This document shows positions 43,757 to 52,430 of a DNA stretch of 59,500 nt, one piece after another. The first letter of the stretch is position 1; the number at the start of each line of letters is the position of its first letter. Source of the stretch: Acidimicrobiales bacterium (lineage in GTDB: Bacteria; Actinomycetota; Acidimicrobiia; Acidimicrobiales; Iamiaceae); NCBI GenBank assembly GCA_030448105.1, contig JAUJNP010000003.1, forward strand, positions 193,151 to 252,650, given 5' to 3'. A model generated the notes under the pieces. The model worked only from the letters and a program-made list of their open reading frames with translations. It was not told the origin of the DNA and did not search any database. The translations under genes were made by a program, and so were the position numbers.

Positions 43757-44917
43757 ATGACCGCCACCCCCGCCGCCCCCCGCTACCGGATCGTGTCGGT
43801 GGACGACCACCTGATCGAGCCGCCGGACCTGTTCGAGGGCCGGCTGCCGGCGGCGCTCGCCGACCGGGCCCCGAAGGTGGTGGAACTGCCCAACGGGCGC
43901 CAGGTGTGGAATTACGAGGGCGCCACCTACCCGAACATCGGGCTGAACGCGGTGATCGGCCGACCCAAGCACGAGTGGTCGATGGAGGCCGCCAACTTCG
44001 ACGAGATGCGGCGGGGATGCTGGGACATCGACGCCCGCATCGAAGACATGGACCTGGCCGGGATCGTGGCGTCGGTGTGCTTCCCGTCGCTCATCGCCGG
44101 CTTCTCCGGGGCGGTGTTCGCCCGCTCGAAGGACCCGGAGCTGGGCGCGGCGTGCGTGCGGGCGTGGAACGACTGGCACCACGAGGTGTGGGCCGGCTCC
44201 CATCCCGGGCGGATCATCCCCACCCAGATCACCTGGCTCGGCGATCCGGCGGCGGCTGCCGACCTGGTGCGCGACAACGCCGAGCGCGGGTTCCGGGCGC
44301 TGAGCTTCACTGAATTCCCGGCCAAGCTCGGCCTCCCGTCGCTGCACACCGGCCACTGGGACCCGCTCCTGGCCGCCTGCGCGGAGACCGAGACGGTGGT
44401 GTGCCTGCACACCGGCTCGGCGTCGTGGGCGCCGGTGCCGTGCGACGACCCCCCGTTCGAGCTGCTGCCCACCCTGTTCCCGGTCAACGCCTTCCTGGCC
44501 TGCGCCGACTGGTTGTGGTCGGGCGTGTGCACCAGGTTCCCCGACCTGAAGATCGCCCTGTCCGAGGGCGGGCTCGGCTGGGTCAACATGCTCGCCGACC
44601 GCGTCGACTACGTGCTCGACCACTCGGCGGCGGGCAGCGACGGCGGACACTGGCTCGACGAGCTGAAGCCGAGCGAGGTCCTGGCCCGGAACTTCTGGTT
44701 CTGCACCATCGACGACCCGAGCACTCTGGGCGGTGTGCTCGAGCGCTTCGGACCCGGTCACGTCATGCTCGAGGTCGACTACCCCCACGCCGATTCGAGC
44801 TGGCCCCACACCCAGGAGCTGGTGCACGAGCGCCTCGGGCACCTCCCCGGCGACGTCGTCGCCAAGCTCACCCACGAGAACGCAGAGGAGCTGTTCCGGT
44901 GGCCGACATACTCATAA
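43757..44917 (+). CDS. Amidohydrolase-family (ACMSD-like) TIM-barrel metalloenzyme
   Basis: A 386-residue amidohydrolase-2 enzyme. It starts with VSVDDHLIEPPDLFEGRLP, a variant of the usual first metal motif DxHxxE. VCLHTGS provides a barrel histidine, and MLEVDYPHADSSWPHT the final Asp and substrate loop. This subgroup includes decarboxylases and C-C hydrolases acting on aromatic or polyketide-like acids. It follows the lipoprotein gene by three bases and overlaps the next gene by 19 bp. Confidence 0.85.
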   Translation: MTATPAAPRYRIVSVDDHLIEPPDLFEGRLPAALADRAPKVVELPNGRQVWNYEGATYPNIGLNAVIGRPKHEWSMEAANFDEMRRGCWDIDARIEDMDLAGIVASVCFPSLIAGFSGAVFARSKDPELGAACVRAWNDWHHEVWAGSHPGRIIPTQITWLGDPAAAADLVRDNAERGFRALSFTEFPAKLGLPSLHTGHWDPLLAACAETETVVCLHTGSASWAPVPCDDPPFELLPTLFPVNAFLACADWLWSGVCTRFPDLKIALSEGGLGWVNMLADRVDYVLDHSAAGSDGGHWLDELKPSEVLARNFWFCTIDDPSTLGGVLERFGPGHVMLEVDYPHADSSWPHTQELVHERLGHLPGDVVAKLTHENAEELFRWPTYS

Positions 44918-46611
44918 GAGGCGAGCTCGTCGTCGACGGCACGGGTGCGCCCGGCGCGGTGGGCGACGTGGCCATCAGCGACGGCCGGTTCGTGGCCGCC
45001 GACGACCTCGGCGCCACGCCAACGGTCATCGACGGAAGCGGGCTGGTCGTCGCCCCCGGCTTCGTCGACGTGCACACCCATTACGACGCCCAGCTCTCGT
45101 GGGACCCCACCGCCAGCCCGTCGCCGCTGCACGGGGTCACCACCGCCATCGGCGGCAACTGCGGCTTCACGTTGGCCCCCGCCGGCGAGGACCACGCCGA
45201 CTACCTGATGCGCATGATGGCCCGCGTCGAGGGCATGCCGCTGGCCGCCCTCGAAGCCGGCCTCAGCTGGGACTGGACCAGCTTCGGGGACTGGGTGTCA
45301 CGCCTCGAGGGCCGCGTCGGCGTCAACGCCGGCTTCCTGGTGGGGCACTCCGCGGTGCGGCGGGCGGTGATGGGCGGCGCCTGCCACGAGCCGGCCACCG
45401 AGCAGCAGGTGGCGGCCATGACCGCCATGGTCGCCGACGCCTGCACCTCCGGGGCCCTCGGCTTCTCCACGTCGACGGCGCCGACCCACAACGACGGCGA
45501 CGGCGATCCGGTGCCGTCGCGCGGGGCGGCCACCGACGAGCTGGTGGCGTTGGCCGGGGCGGTGCGCGACGTTCCCGGGACCACCCTCGAGTGCATCCTC
45601 GCAGGCTGTCTCAACGGGTTCACCGACGACGAGAAGGACCTGCTGGCCCGGATGTCGGTGGCCGGCAACCGGCCGGTCAACTGGAACGTCCTCGGGGTAT
45701 CGGCCCTCAACCCCGACGGCCATGCCGGCCAGCTGGCGGCGTCCGATCACGCCGCCGACCGGGGTGGGCGGGTGGTCGCCCTCACCCTGCCCCACACCAT
45801 GCGCATCCGCCTGTCGTTCCTGTCCGGCTTCGTGCTCGACGGGCTGCCGGGCTGGCGGGAGGTGATCTCGCTCCCCGTCGACGAGCGCCTGCGGGCCTTG
45901 GCCGATCCCGAGGTGCGGCGCCGGCTGGACGCGGGCGCCCACTCCGACGAGGCCGGGCTGCTCAAGGCCCTGGCCAAGTGGGAGCGGCTCGAGATCATCG
46001 AGACCTTCGCCCCGGAGAACCAGGGCTGCGAGGGTCGTACCGTGGGCGACATCTGCGCCGAACGGGGCGGCGACCCCTTCGACGTGCTGCTCGACATCGT
46101 CGTCGCCGACGAGCTCCGCACCGGGCTGCGGCCGGGCGGGATGACCGAGCGGGAGGCCGACTGGAAGCTGCGCGCTGAGGTGTGGCGCGACCCTCGCACC
46201 GTGGTCGGGGGGTCCGACGCCGGGGCCCACCTCGACATGATGTGTGGCGCGATCTACTCGACCGCTCTGCTGGCCCACGGGGTCCGCGAGTTCGCGGTCA
46301 TCTCCCTCGAGGAGGCCATCCACCAGCTCACCGACGTCCCCGCCCGCCTCTACGGGCTGACCGGGCGGGGCCGGATCAGCCCCGGCTACGCCGCCGACGT
46401 CGTGGTGTTCGACCCCGACCGGGTCGGCTACGGAGCCGAGCGCATGAAGGCCGACCTGCCCGGCGGGGCCTGGCGCCTCTACGCCGAGGCCACCGGGGTG
46501 CACCACGTCCTCGTCAACGGCGTGCCGGTGGTGGAAGACGGCCGGCTCTCGGGCGTCACCCCCGGCACGCTGCTGCGCTCGGGGCGTGACACGGCAACGG
46601 TGACGCCCTGA
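44899..46611 (+). CDS. N-acyl-D-amino-acid deacylase-like amidohydrolase
   Basis: A 570-residue amidohydrolase-3 enzyme of the D-aminoacylase group. The composite beta domain starts with ILIRGELVVDGTGAPG, the metal motif is FVDVHTHYDAQLSWDP, and ATTAIGGNCGFTLAP has the family's conserved Cys (as VTTAIGGNCGF). GGSDAGAHLDMM carries the last Asp. The C-terminal RISPGYAADVVVFDPD is typical. The GTG start lies within the end of the previous gene. Many actinobacterial members are of unknown specificity, so cleavage of D-amino acid amides is only one option. Confidence 0.87.
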   Translation: MADILIRGELVVDGTGAPGAVGDVAISDGRFVAADDLGATPTVIDGSGLVVAPGFVDVHTHYDAQLSWDPTASPSPLHGVTTAIGGNCGFTLAPAGEDHADYLMRMMARVEGMPLAALEAGLSWDWTSFGDWVSRLEGRVGVNAGFLVGHSAVRRAVMGGACHEPATEQQVAAMTAMVADACTSGALGFSTSTAPTHNDGDGDPVPSRGAATDELVALAGAVRDVPGTTLECILAGCLNGFTDDEKDLLARMSVAGNRPVNWNVLGVSALNPDGHAGQLAASDHAADRGGRVVALTLPHTMRIRLSFLSGFVLDGLPGWREVISLPVDERLRALADPEVRRRLDAGAHSDEAGLLKALAKWERLEIIETFAPENQGCEGRTVGDICAERGGDPFDVLLDIVVADELRTGLRPGGMTEREADWKLRAEVWRDPRTVVGGSDAGAHLDMMCGAIYSTALLAHGVREFAVISLEEAIHQLTDVPARLYGLTGRGRISPGYAADVVVFDPDRVGYGAERMKADLPGGAWRLYAEATGVHHVLVNGVPVVEDGRLSGVTPGTLLRSGRDTATVTP

Positions 46612-46625
46612 GCGCCCCGTCCGAC

Positions 46626-48089
46626 GTGGACCTCCGACCCTCGCTGACGGTCGACGGCGAGCCGGTGCCAGGCGACGCTGGCACCTACCCGGTCCACGAC
46701 CCGGGCCGCCCGGCACACACGGTCCTGGAGGCTCCGGCCGCCTCTGCCGACCAGGTCGACCGGGCCGTACGGAGCGCGGCCGGGGCCGCCCGCGGTTGGG
46801 CGGAGAAGCCGCTCGACGAGCGGGGGCAGGCGGTGATGGCAGCCGCGCTCGCCGCCACTGACGCCGGGGCCCGCTCGGACCTGGCCCGCGTGCTCACCCG
46901 CGAGAACGGCAAGGTGCTGGCCGAGTCCCAGTTCGAGCTGGCCACCATGGGGGCGGTGGCCGAGTCGTTCGCCGAGCTGGCCGCCACCGCCCTGGCCCCG
47001 CGCCGGGAGCCGGGGGGCGGGGAGGTGCGCGCCGAGCCGGTCGGCGTGGTCGCCGCCCTGCTGCCGTTCAACTGGCCCGTGTCGGTGCTCGTGTCCAAAG
47101 TCGCCCCGGCGTTGCTCAGCGGCAACACCGTGGTGGTCAAGCCGCCGCCCACGTGCCCGGGCGCCGCGCTGGCGGTGGCCCAGGCCATGGCGGCGGCCCT
47201 GCCCGCCGGGGTCCTCACCACCGTCAATGGGCCCGGTGCGGAGGTGGGCCAGGCCCTCGTCGACCACCCCGATGTAGCCCTGGTGTCGCTCACCGGGGGC
47301 ACCGGCACCGGCAGGGCGGTTATGGCAGCCGCTTCTCGGCGGGTGGCCCCCGTGCTGCTGGAGCTGGGCGGCAACGACGCCGCCATCGTCGCCCCCGACG
47401 TCGAACCCGACGAGGCGCTGGCCGACGCTCTCTTGCAGGCGGCGTTCCTCACCAGCGGCCAGGTGTGCATGGCCCTCAAGCGGCTGTTCGTGCCCGAGCA
47501 CCGCCTGGGGGCGTTCGTCGATGCGCTGGTGGCCCGGGCGGCGCAGACCGTCACCGGTCACGGCCTGGCCGAGGGCACCACCATCGGCCCGGTGCACACG
47601 GCGGAGGCCGCCGAGCGGGCCGAAACCCTGGTGGCCGAAGCCGCCGCCGGAGGGGCGCGGGTCCACCGCCCCGGGATCGTGCGGGAGGACGACCTCCAGG
47701 CGGGCGGTCACCTGGTGCCGCCGGCCATCGTGGAGGCCCCCTCCCGCCGCGACCGCATCGTCACCGACGAGCAGTTCGCCCCGGTGCTGCCCGTGCTCCC
47801 GTACGTCGATCTCGACGACGCCGTGGCCGCCGCCAACGACTCGCGGTACGGGCTGGCGGCGTCGGTATGGAGCAACGACGCCGTGCTGGTCGAGAGCGTG
47901 GCCCGCCGGCTCCAGGTCGGCACCGTGTTCCACAACGCCCACGGCCCCGGGGCCCTCGACCCCCGGTTGCCGTTCGGAGGGTGGAAGGACTCGGGCATCG
48001 GGCGCGAGTACGGCCCCGAGGGCGTCACCGCCTACACCCAGCTGCGGACGCTTCTGCCCGCCCGTCCGCTGCTGGGTACGAACCGATGA
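46626..48089 (+). CDS. Aldehyde dehydrogenase
   Basis: A 487-residue NAD(P)-dependent aldehyde dehydrogenase. The catalytic Cys281 is in TSGQVCMA and the general base Glu in LLELGGND. The cofactor segment is LLPFNWPVSVLVSKVAPALLSGNTVVVKPP. The C-terminal FGGWKDSGIGREYGPEG is standard. The GTG start is 14 bp after the deacylase stop, and the stop overlaps the P450 ATG (ATGA). It probably oxidises an aldehyde made by another enzyme of the operon. Confidence 0.92.
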   Translation: MDLRPSLTVDGEPVPGDAGTYPVHDPGRPAHTVLEAPAASADQVDRAVRSAAGAARGWAEKPLDERGQAVMAAALAATDAGARSDLARVLTRENGKVLAESQFELATMGAVAESFAELAATALAPRREPGGGEVRAEPVGVVAALLPFNWPVSVLVSKVAPALLSGNTVVVKPPPTCPGAALAVAQAMAAALPAGVLTTVNGPGAEVGQALVDHPDVALVSLTGGTGTGRAVMAAASRRVAPVLLELGGNDAAIVAPDVEPDEALADALLQAAFLTSGQVCMALKRLFVPEHRLGAFVDALVARAAQTVTGHGLAEGTTIGPVHTAEAAERAETLVAEAAAGGARVHRPGIVREDDLQAGGHLVPPAIVEAPSRRDRIVTDEQFAPVLPVLPYVDLDDAVAAANDSRYGLAASVWSNDAVLVESVARRLQVGTVFHNAHGPGALDPRLPFGGWKDSGIGREYGPEGVTAYTQLRTLLPARPLLGTNR

Positions 48090-49318
48090 CGGCCGCCGCC
48101 TCGGACCCCGGCACCTCGCCGGTGGAGTTCGACCCGTTCTCCGAGGTCTTCTTCAACGATCCCTACGACACGTACCGGCGGCTGCGCGACGAAGCGCCCG
48201 TGTACTTCAGCGAGCGCTACGGGTTCTGGGCGCTGTCGCGCTACCACGACGTGGTGGCGGCTCACCGGGACTGGCAGACGTTCTCGAGCAGCCACGGGGT
48301 CGACCTCTCCACGCTCACCGACGACCCCGCCAACATCCGCCGCCACCGCAGCATCATCATGATGGACCCCCCCGAGCACGACCGGCTGCGGGCCCTCGTC
48401 AGCCGGGTGTTCACCCCGCGAGCGGTGGCCGGGTTGGAGCCGATGATCCGCGCGGTCGTCACCGAGCTCCTCGATCCGCTGTCAGGTGAACGCGAGGTCG
48501 ACGCCGTCGCCCAGTTCTCCGGGCCGTTCCCGGTCGAGGTGATCTCCCGGATGCTCGGGGTGCCCAAGGACGATCGCCAGCAGATCCGGCACTGGCTCGA
48601 TGTGCAGCTCCATCGGGAGCCGGGTCGGATCGACCCCACCCCCGAAGGCATCCGCGCCGGCATGGAGGCGGGCGCCTACTTCTACGCGCTGGCGCAGGAG
48701 AAGCGCCGGCGACCGGCCGACGACATGTTGTCGAGGCTCACCCAGGTGGAGGTCGACCGCGGCGACGGCGAGACGTCCGAGCTCGACGACGTGGAGATAG
48801 CGGGCTTCGCCAGCCTGCTGGGCGGCGCCGGCGCGGAGACGGTGACCAAGCTGGTCGGCAACGCCGTCGTCCTCTTCGAGCGCCACCCCGCGCAGTGGCA
48901 GCAGGTGCTCGGCGACCCCGGCGCCATCCCCGGTGCCGTCGAGGAGATCCTTCGCTACTGGCCGCCGTCGCAGTACCAGGGCCGGTTCTCGGTGCGGGAC
49001 AGCACCTTCGACGGCACGACGCTGCCGGCCGGTGCTCCGGTGCTGCTCCTCACCGGCGCCGCCACCCGGGACCCGCGGGCGTTCGAACGACCCGACCAGC
49101 TGGACATCGGCCGGCCCCCGAGCCTGGCCCTCGGGTTCGGGCACGGCGTGCACAGCTGCCTCGGGGCCGCCCTCGCCCGCATGGAGAGCCGGATCGCCAT
49201 CGAGGAGCTGGCCCGTCGCTGGCCTCGATACGAGGTCGACGAGGCCGGCCTGCGGCGGGTCCAGATGGCCAACGTGGCCGGCTTCGCCAACGTGCCCGTG
49301 CGGGTCCTCCCCTCGTGA
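48086..49318 (+). CDS. Cytochrome P450
   Basis: A 410-residue soluble bacterial P450. The haem-binding loop is LGFGHGVHSCLGAALAR with the thiolate ligand Cys358. The I-helix GGAGAETVTKL has a Glu-Thr oxygen-activation pair, and the ExxR motif is EEILRYW. An N-terminal DPPEHDRLRALVSRVFTPR is typical of CYP families that hydroxylate terpenoids, steroids or fatty acids. It needs a ferredoxin and reductase, and none is in this operon; a matching pair lies at 57.2-58.6 kb. The ATG overlaps the ALDH stop and the stop overlaps the SDR GTG. Confidence 0.93.
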   Translation: MTAAASDPGTSPVEFDPFSEVFFNDPYDTYRRLRDEAPVYFSERYGFWALSRYHDVVAAHRDWQTFSSSHGVDLSTLTDDPANIRRHRSIIMMDPPEHDRLRALVSRVFTPRAVAGLEPMIRAVVTELLDPLSGEREVDAVAQFSGPFPVEVISRMLGVPKDDRQQIRHWLDVQLHREPGRIDPTPEGIRAGMEAGAYFYALAQEKRRRPADDMLSRLTQVEVDRGDGETSELDDVEIAGFASLLGGAGAETVTKLVGNAVVLFERHPAQWQQVLGDPGAIPGAVEEILRYWPPSQYQGRFSVRDSTFDGTTLPAGAPVLLLTGAATRDPRAFERPDQLDIGRPPSLALGFGHGVHSCLGAALARMESRIAIEELARRWPRYEVDEAGLRRVQMANVAGFANVPVRVLPS

Positions 49319-50082
49319 CGAAGGTGGTGGTCGTCGGCGCGTCGAGCGGCCTGGGCCGCTCCATCGGCCTGGGGCTGGCCGGCCGTGGGGCCCGTGTCGC
49401 CTTCCTCGGGCGGCGCCTCGACCGGCTCCGAGCGGCCGCCGCCGAAGCGGGAGCGGGCGCGCTGGCCATGAGGTGCGACGTGCTCGACGGCGACGCCTGC
49501 GCCTCTGCGGTGGAGGGGGCGTGCGCCGAGCTGGGCGGCGCCGACGCCCTCGTCTACTGCGCCGGGGTCGGGCCCTTGGCCCGCCTGGTCGACACCACCC
49601 CGGCGATGTGGCGCGACGTGCTCGGCACCAACGTCGTGGGCGCGGCCGTGGCCACCCAGGCCGCCCTTCGAGCCCTCACCGCCAGCCGGGGCCGGGCGCT
49701 GTACCTCTCGTCGGTGTCGGCGTCGCTGACCCCGCCCTGGCCCGGGCTGGGTGCCTACGCCGCCAGCAAGGCCGCCCTCGACAAGCTGATCGAGGCCTGG
49801 CACGGAGAGCACCCCGAGGTCGCCTTCACCCGGGTGATTGTGGGGGACACCGCCGGCGGGACCGGCCACGGCGCCACCGAGTTCGCCGCCGGTTGGGACG
49901 CCGACCTGGCCGCCGAGCACTTCCCGCGGTGGGTCGACCGCGGCTACCTCAGCGGAGGGCTCGTCGCGGTCGACGAGCTGGTCGCCGTGGCCGCCTCCCT
50001 GCTCGTGGTGGACGCCGACGTGCCGACCGTCGCCATCACCCCCCGCCCCCCGCCGTCCGCCGCCCGCCGCCCGAACGGGTGA
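49315..50082 (+). CDS. Short-chain dehydrogenase/reductase (operon end)
   Basis: A 255-residue classical SDR. It has VVVGASSGLGRSIG for the cofactor, LVYCAGVG in place of NNAG, and the catalytic YAASK preceded by SSVSAS. Arg/Arg after strand two (LGRRLDRLR) suggests NADP(H). GTG overlaps the P450 stop. This is the last gene of the operon and would oxidise or reduce an alcohol or ketone intermediate. Confidence 0.88.
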   Translation: MTKVVVVGASSGLGRSIGLGLAGRGARVAFLGRRLDRLRAAAAEAGAGALAMRCDVLDGDACASAVEGACAELGGADALVYCAGVGPLARLVDTTPAMWRDVLGTNVVGAAVATQAALRALTASRGRALYLSSVSASLTPPWPGLGAYAASKAALDKLIEAWHGEHPEVAFTRVIVGDTAGGTGHGATEFAAGWDADLAAEHFPRWVDRGYLSGGLVAVDELVAVAASLLVVDADVPTVAITPRPPPSAARRPNG

Positions 50083-50159
50083 GGACGCCCACGACGCCGC
50101 GCCGCGTTGACCTGCCCGCTGATGACCGGGTCACGCCACCAGCACTAGGTGTGTTCCTC

Positions 50160-50337
50160 TGTTCCACGTTGCGCCAAAAAGGCGGTAAGAGTGGGCGGCA
50201 TCGGGCTCGGTGCAGCCGCTGGGCTGCACCCCGCAGGCGCGAGGGGCGAGGTCGCCAGCCGCCGTAGGAGGCCACACCGCGCCGACCGTGCCGGCCCGGG
50301 TGGAGTGGGCTAGCACCTCGTCAGGCAACCTTTGCCC
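50160..50337 (-). repeat. Dispersed repeat site C (left end of island 2)
   Basis: The outer arm on the minus strand (50178-50160) is a variant with three changes from the consensus TTCGGCGCGACGTGGAACA. The inner arm is GGCAAAGGTTGCC (50336-50324). The interval between arms is longer than at A, B or D because of an extra hairpin. Inverted relative to site B. Confidence 0.65.
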
Positions 50338-50338
50338 T

Positions 50339-50353
50339 GTGCCCTAAGGGCAC
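50339..50353. repeat. Perfect 15-bp palindrome
   Basis: GTGCCCTAAGGGCAC: seven-base arms around a central A, directly outside the inner arm of site C. There is no T-run after it, so it is not a classical terminator. It may be an operator or part of the repeat structure. Confidence 0.6.
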
Positions 50354-50468
50354 TTCAGGGACGGTCTCATCTCCAACTCGCGGGCTCCGGGCGGACGTTC
50401 TGGGACCTATCGGCTCCGGCGTTTGGCAGCCCTGCGCCGTCGTTCAGCATGTCTCGGGTCGGGCACCT

Positions 50469-51215
50469 TCACGGGTGTGATCGAAGCACGCCAACCTCGG
50501 GGTATTCCTCAGGCGCGCCGTAGCCGTTCTCGACCAGCCAGCGGACCGCAACCAGGCACCGCCACGACCGCCATGCGCGGATGAGGTCGCGGTCGACGTC
50601 GGTGCCGTAGCCGGCGAGGACATCGTCAAGGTGCTCCTCGTGGGCGAGGGTGAGCGTGGCGAGGTCGAAGTGCATGTCGCCCTGGGACGCCTCTGACCAG
50701 TCGATGATGCCGGTGATCTCGTCGCCATCGATGAAGACGTGGGCGATGTGCAGGTCGCCATGCGTGAACACCGGTGTCCAGGGCCGGAGCGCCGCCTCGG
50801 CGAGGCGGCGGTTGCGGGTGACCAGCTCGGCGGGAAGGACCTCATTGGTGACGAGCCAGTTGCACTCGCCGGCTAGCCGGGATGCGAGCTCGTCGACGCT
50901 CGGTCCTGGCCATGGCGGCAGCGGTGCATCGTGCAGCGTTCGGATGGCAGCACCGGCCGCGGCCCACGCCGCTGGCGACGCGGTCGACGGTTCCTGGAGG
51001 CGGCCGAGAGCCCGACCAGGGAGGGCGGCAACCGCGAGTACCGGCGGCTTCCGCCAAAGGATTTCCGGTGTCGGCACCGGCGCCATCGCCATCGCCTCAA
51101 CCTCGACGTCGGTGCGTGTTTGATCAGCGTCGATCTTCAGGAACACGTCACCGACGCGCAACGTCAGGCGATCGCTGTTGGCAAGGACAACCTCGACCTG
51201 CTCCACGTCCGACAT
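50469..51215 (-). CDS. Aminoglycoside-phosphotransferase-fold protein (APH family)
   Basis: A 248-residue APH/choline-kinase-fold protein. The catalytic loop is FTHGDLHIAHVFID, with His-Gly-Asp kept but His in place of the usual metal-binding Asn. The second metal motif is GIIDWSEASQGD. The N-terminal nucleotide-binding lobe is short, about 60 residues. The Asn change leaves activity open. Members phosphorylate aminoglycosides, macrolides, homoserine or sugars; nothing here decides. It belongs to island 2. Confidence 0.83.
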   Translation of the reverse strand: MSDVEQVEVVLANSDRLTLRVGDVFLKIDADQTRTDVEVEAMAMAPVPTPEILWRKPPVLAVAALPGRALGRLQEPSTASPAAWAAAGAAIRTLHDAPLPPWPGPSVDELASRLAGECNWLVTNEVLPAELVTRNRRLAEAALRPWTPVFTHGDLHIAHVFIDGDEITGIIDWSEASQGDMHFDLATLTLAHEEHLDDVLAGYGTDVDRDLIRAWRSWRCLVAVRWLVENGYGAPEEYPEVGVLRSHP

Positions 51216-51507
51216 CTTCGCGGTCGACTACCGACGTCGCCGGGAGAATCGGTGCGCCTGCGGTGATGACCGCGACGACCACACCGAATCGGCGATCTGC
51301 TGGTCAAGTGCGCCGGCGCCCGGGGTCCCGCAACTCTCCGACCGACGTGGGACCGGCGACCGCCCCCGAACGCCGGGTCTGTGCGGCGACGCCGGAAGCG
51401 ACGGGCAGACTGTGTCATTGTGAGCCAGGAGGGCAACCGGGTGGCTCCTGCGACGCGTAGTTCGAGTCCAGGCGACCCAACTCCTTAGCTGAAAAGGTCT
51501 AGTCGGC

Positions 51508-52092
51508 GTGACAGAACTCGGCGGTGACCCTTCTCTAGTGACTTTGTCCGACGGTGTGGTTGTGCTCAGAGCTTGGACCCGCTCCGAGGCGACCTTCATC
51601 GCCGAAGCGTCGAGGGATCCGGCGATCGAGCGCTACAACGGCCCGGCGCCAAACTCGTTGGCAGATGCTGTCGCGGTCATCGAGAGCTTTGAGCGGAACT
51701 GGAATACGTTGGCGGTCTCGGGCAATCCGACCGGCGTCGCCTTCGCGATCGTCGATGCCGCTTCGGGCGAGCTGCTCGGCATGTGCGGCGTCGACGACTG
51801 GTCGAGCACGGATGTGGCGCAGTTCGGTTACTGGCTGGCTGCAGGTGCGAGAGGGCGAGGTTTCGCAACTCGCGCCGTCACGCTGATGACGGGCTGGTTG
51901 TTCAAGCTTGGAGCAGCTCGCGTTTTCCTGACGATTGTGTCGGAAAATGCGGCTTCAGCCGCGGTCGCACGTCGCGCGGGGTTTGCCTACGAGGGAACGC
52001 TTCGCGCTTATGGCGTTTGGCAGGATCGACGCCAAGACGTAGACGTGTTTGCTGTGCTGCCCCATGAGTGGATCGGAGGGAGCGGACAGTGA
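51508..52092 (+). CDS. GNAT family N-acetyltransferase (RimJ-like, island 2)
   Basis: A 194-residue acetyltransferase of the RimJ/RimL type. Motif A is YWLAAGARGRGFATRAVTLM (RGRGFA), followed by VFLTIVSENAASAAVARRAGFAYEG (motif B, N-x-A-S region). C-terminal GVWQDRRQDVDVFAVLPHEW is typical of ribosomal-protein-type GNATs. Codon use has many A/T third positions, unlike flanking core genes, so transfer is likely. GTG start, no clear ribosome-binding site. Confidence 0.86.
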   Translation: MTELGGDPSLVTLSDGVVVLRAWTRSEATFIAEASRDPAIERYNGPAPNSLADAVAVIESFERNWNTLAVSGNPTGVAFAIVDAASGELLGMCGVDDWSSTDVAQFGYWLAAGARGRGFATRAVTLMTGWLFKLGAARVFLTIVSENAASAAVARRAGFAYEGTLRAYGVWQDRRQDVDVFAVLPHEWIGGSGQ

Positions 52093-52326
52093 GAGCGACC
52101 GCGTACGCCGCGGGAGTGGCACTCGCGCCGCCTGACCGGCGCTGCCGGAGACGCCGTCCTCTGCCCGCAGTCCCGGAGGCGGGGCACCATAAGAGGCACC
52201 ATGGGCACCCAAGACGTTCGCCAGGCCAGGCTGCCGAAGGGCGGGACGGAACGGGTCCCATAACGCCGGTCGGGGGCCACGGGTGACGATGCCAACGCTT
52301 CTTGACGCGGTACTTGGCACCCCACC

Positions 52327-52430
52327 GCAACCCGTTGCTGTCTTCCACGTCCCGCCGAAGCGGGGGTGGCGAGGCGGCTGGAAGCTCCCGCGAGGTGTCG
52401 TGCTCGCCACATTCGGCGCGACGTGGAACA
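52327..52430 (+). repeat. Dispersed repeat site B with long hairpin (right end of island 2)
   Basis: The inner arm GCAACCCGTTGC (52327-52338) is followed by an extra inverted copy of the outer arm (52343-52359) and then the outer arm TTCGGCGCGACGTGGAACA (52412-52430). The two outer-arm copies pair at 16 of 17 positions. Inside them TGGCGAG (52367-52373) pairs with CTCGCCA (52403-52409), giving an 86-nt hairpin with an asymmetric internal loop. Confidence 0.75.

Larger units (their letters stand above)
50083..50468. other. Gene-free 386 bp containing repeat site C
   Basis: No convincing gene. It holds repeat site C (50160-50337), an internal hairpin GGTGCAGCC-GCTG-GGCTGCACC at about 50209-50230, and the palindrome GTGCCCTAAGGGCAC at 50339-50353. 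Confidence 0.65.
50160..52430. mobile_element. Accessory island 2, bracketed by inverted repeat sites C and B
   Basis: A 2.3-kb block with an APH-fold and a GNAT gene, less GC-rich than its surroundings (the GNAT gene is near 55-58% G+C in lines counted by eye). It has the same bracket as island 1: outer arms outermost, inner arms inside, opposite orientation. No recombinase gene is present. The mobile-element label is inference. Confidence 0.4.

Noticed and set aside
50209..50230. Rho-independent terminator after the catabolic operon
   Set aside because: The hairpin is strong but is followed by CCCGC rather than a T-run, and lies about 130 bp from the stop inside repeat site C.
51440..51485. 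tRNA or tRNA fragment as an attachment site
   Set aside because: GTTCGAGTCC resembles a T loop, but its stem does not pair, there is no acceptor or anticodon arm, and the sequence before it folds only as a simple CAGGAG/CTCCTG hairpin.
29652..52430. Repeat sites A-D as classical integron attC sites
   Set aside because: Length, variable middle and cassette-like gene content fit, but the ends do not have the GTTRRRY and RYYYAAC boxes, the sites are inverted rather than direct around each island, and no integrase gene is present.
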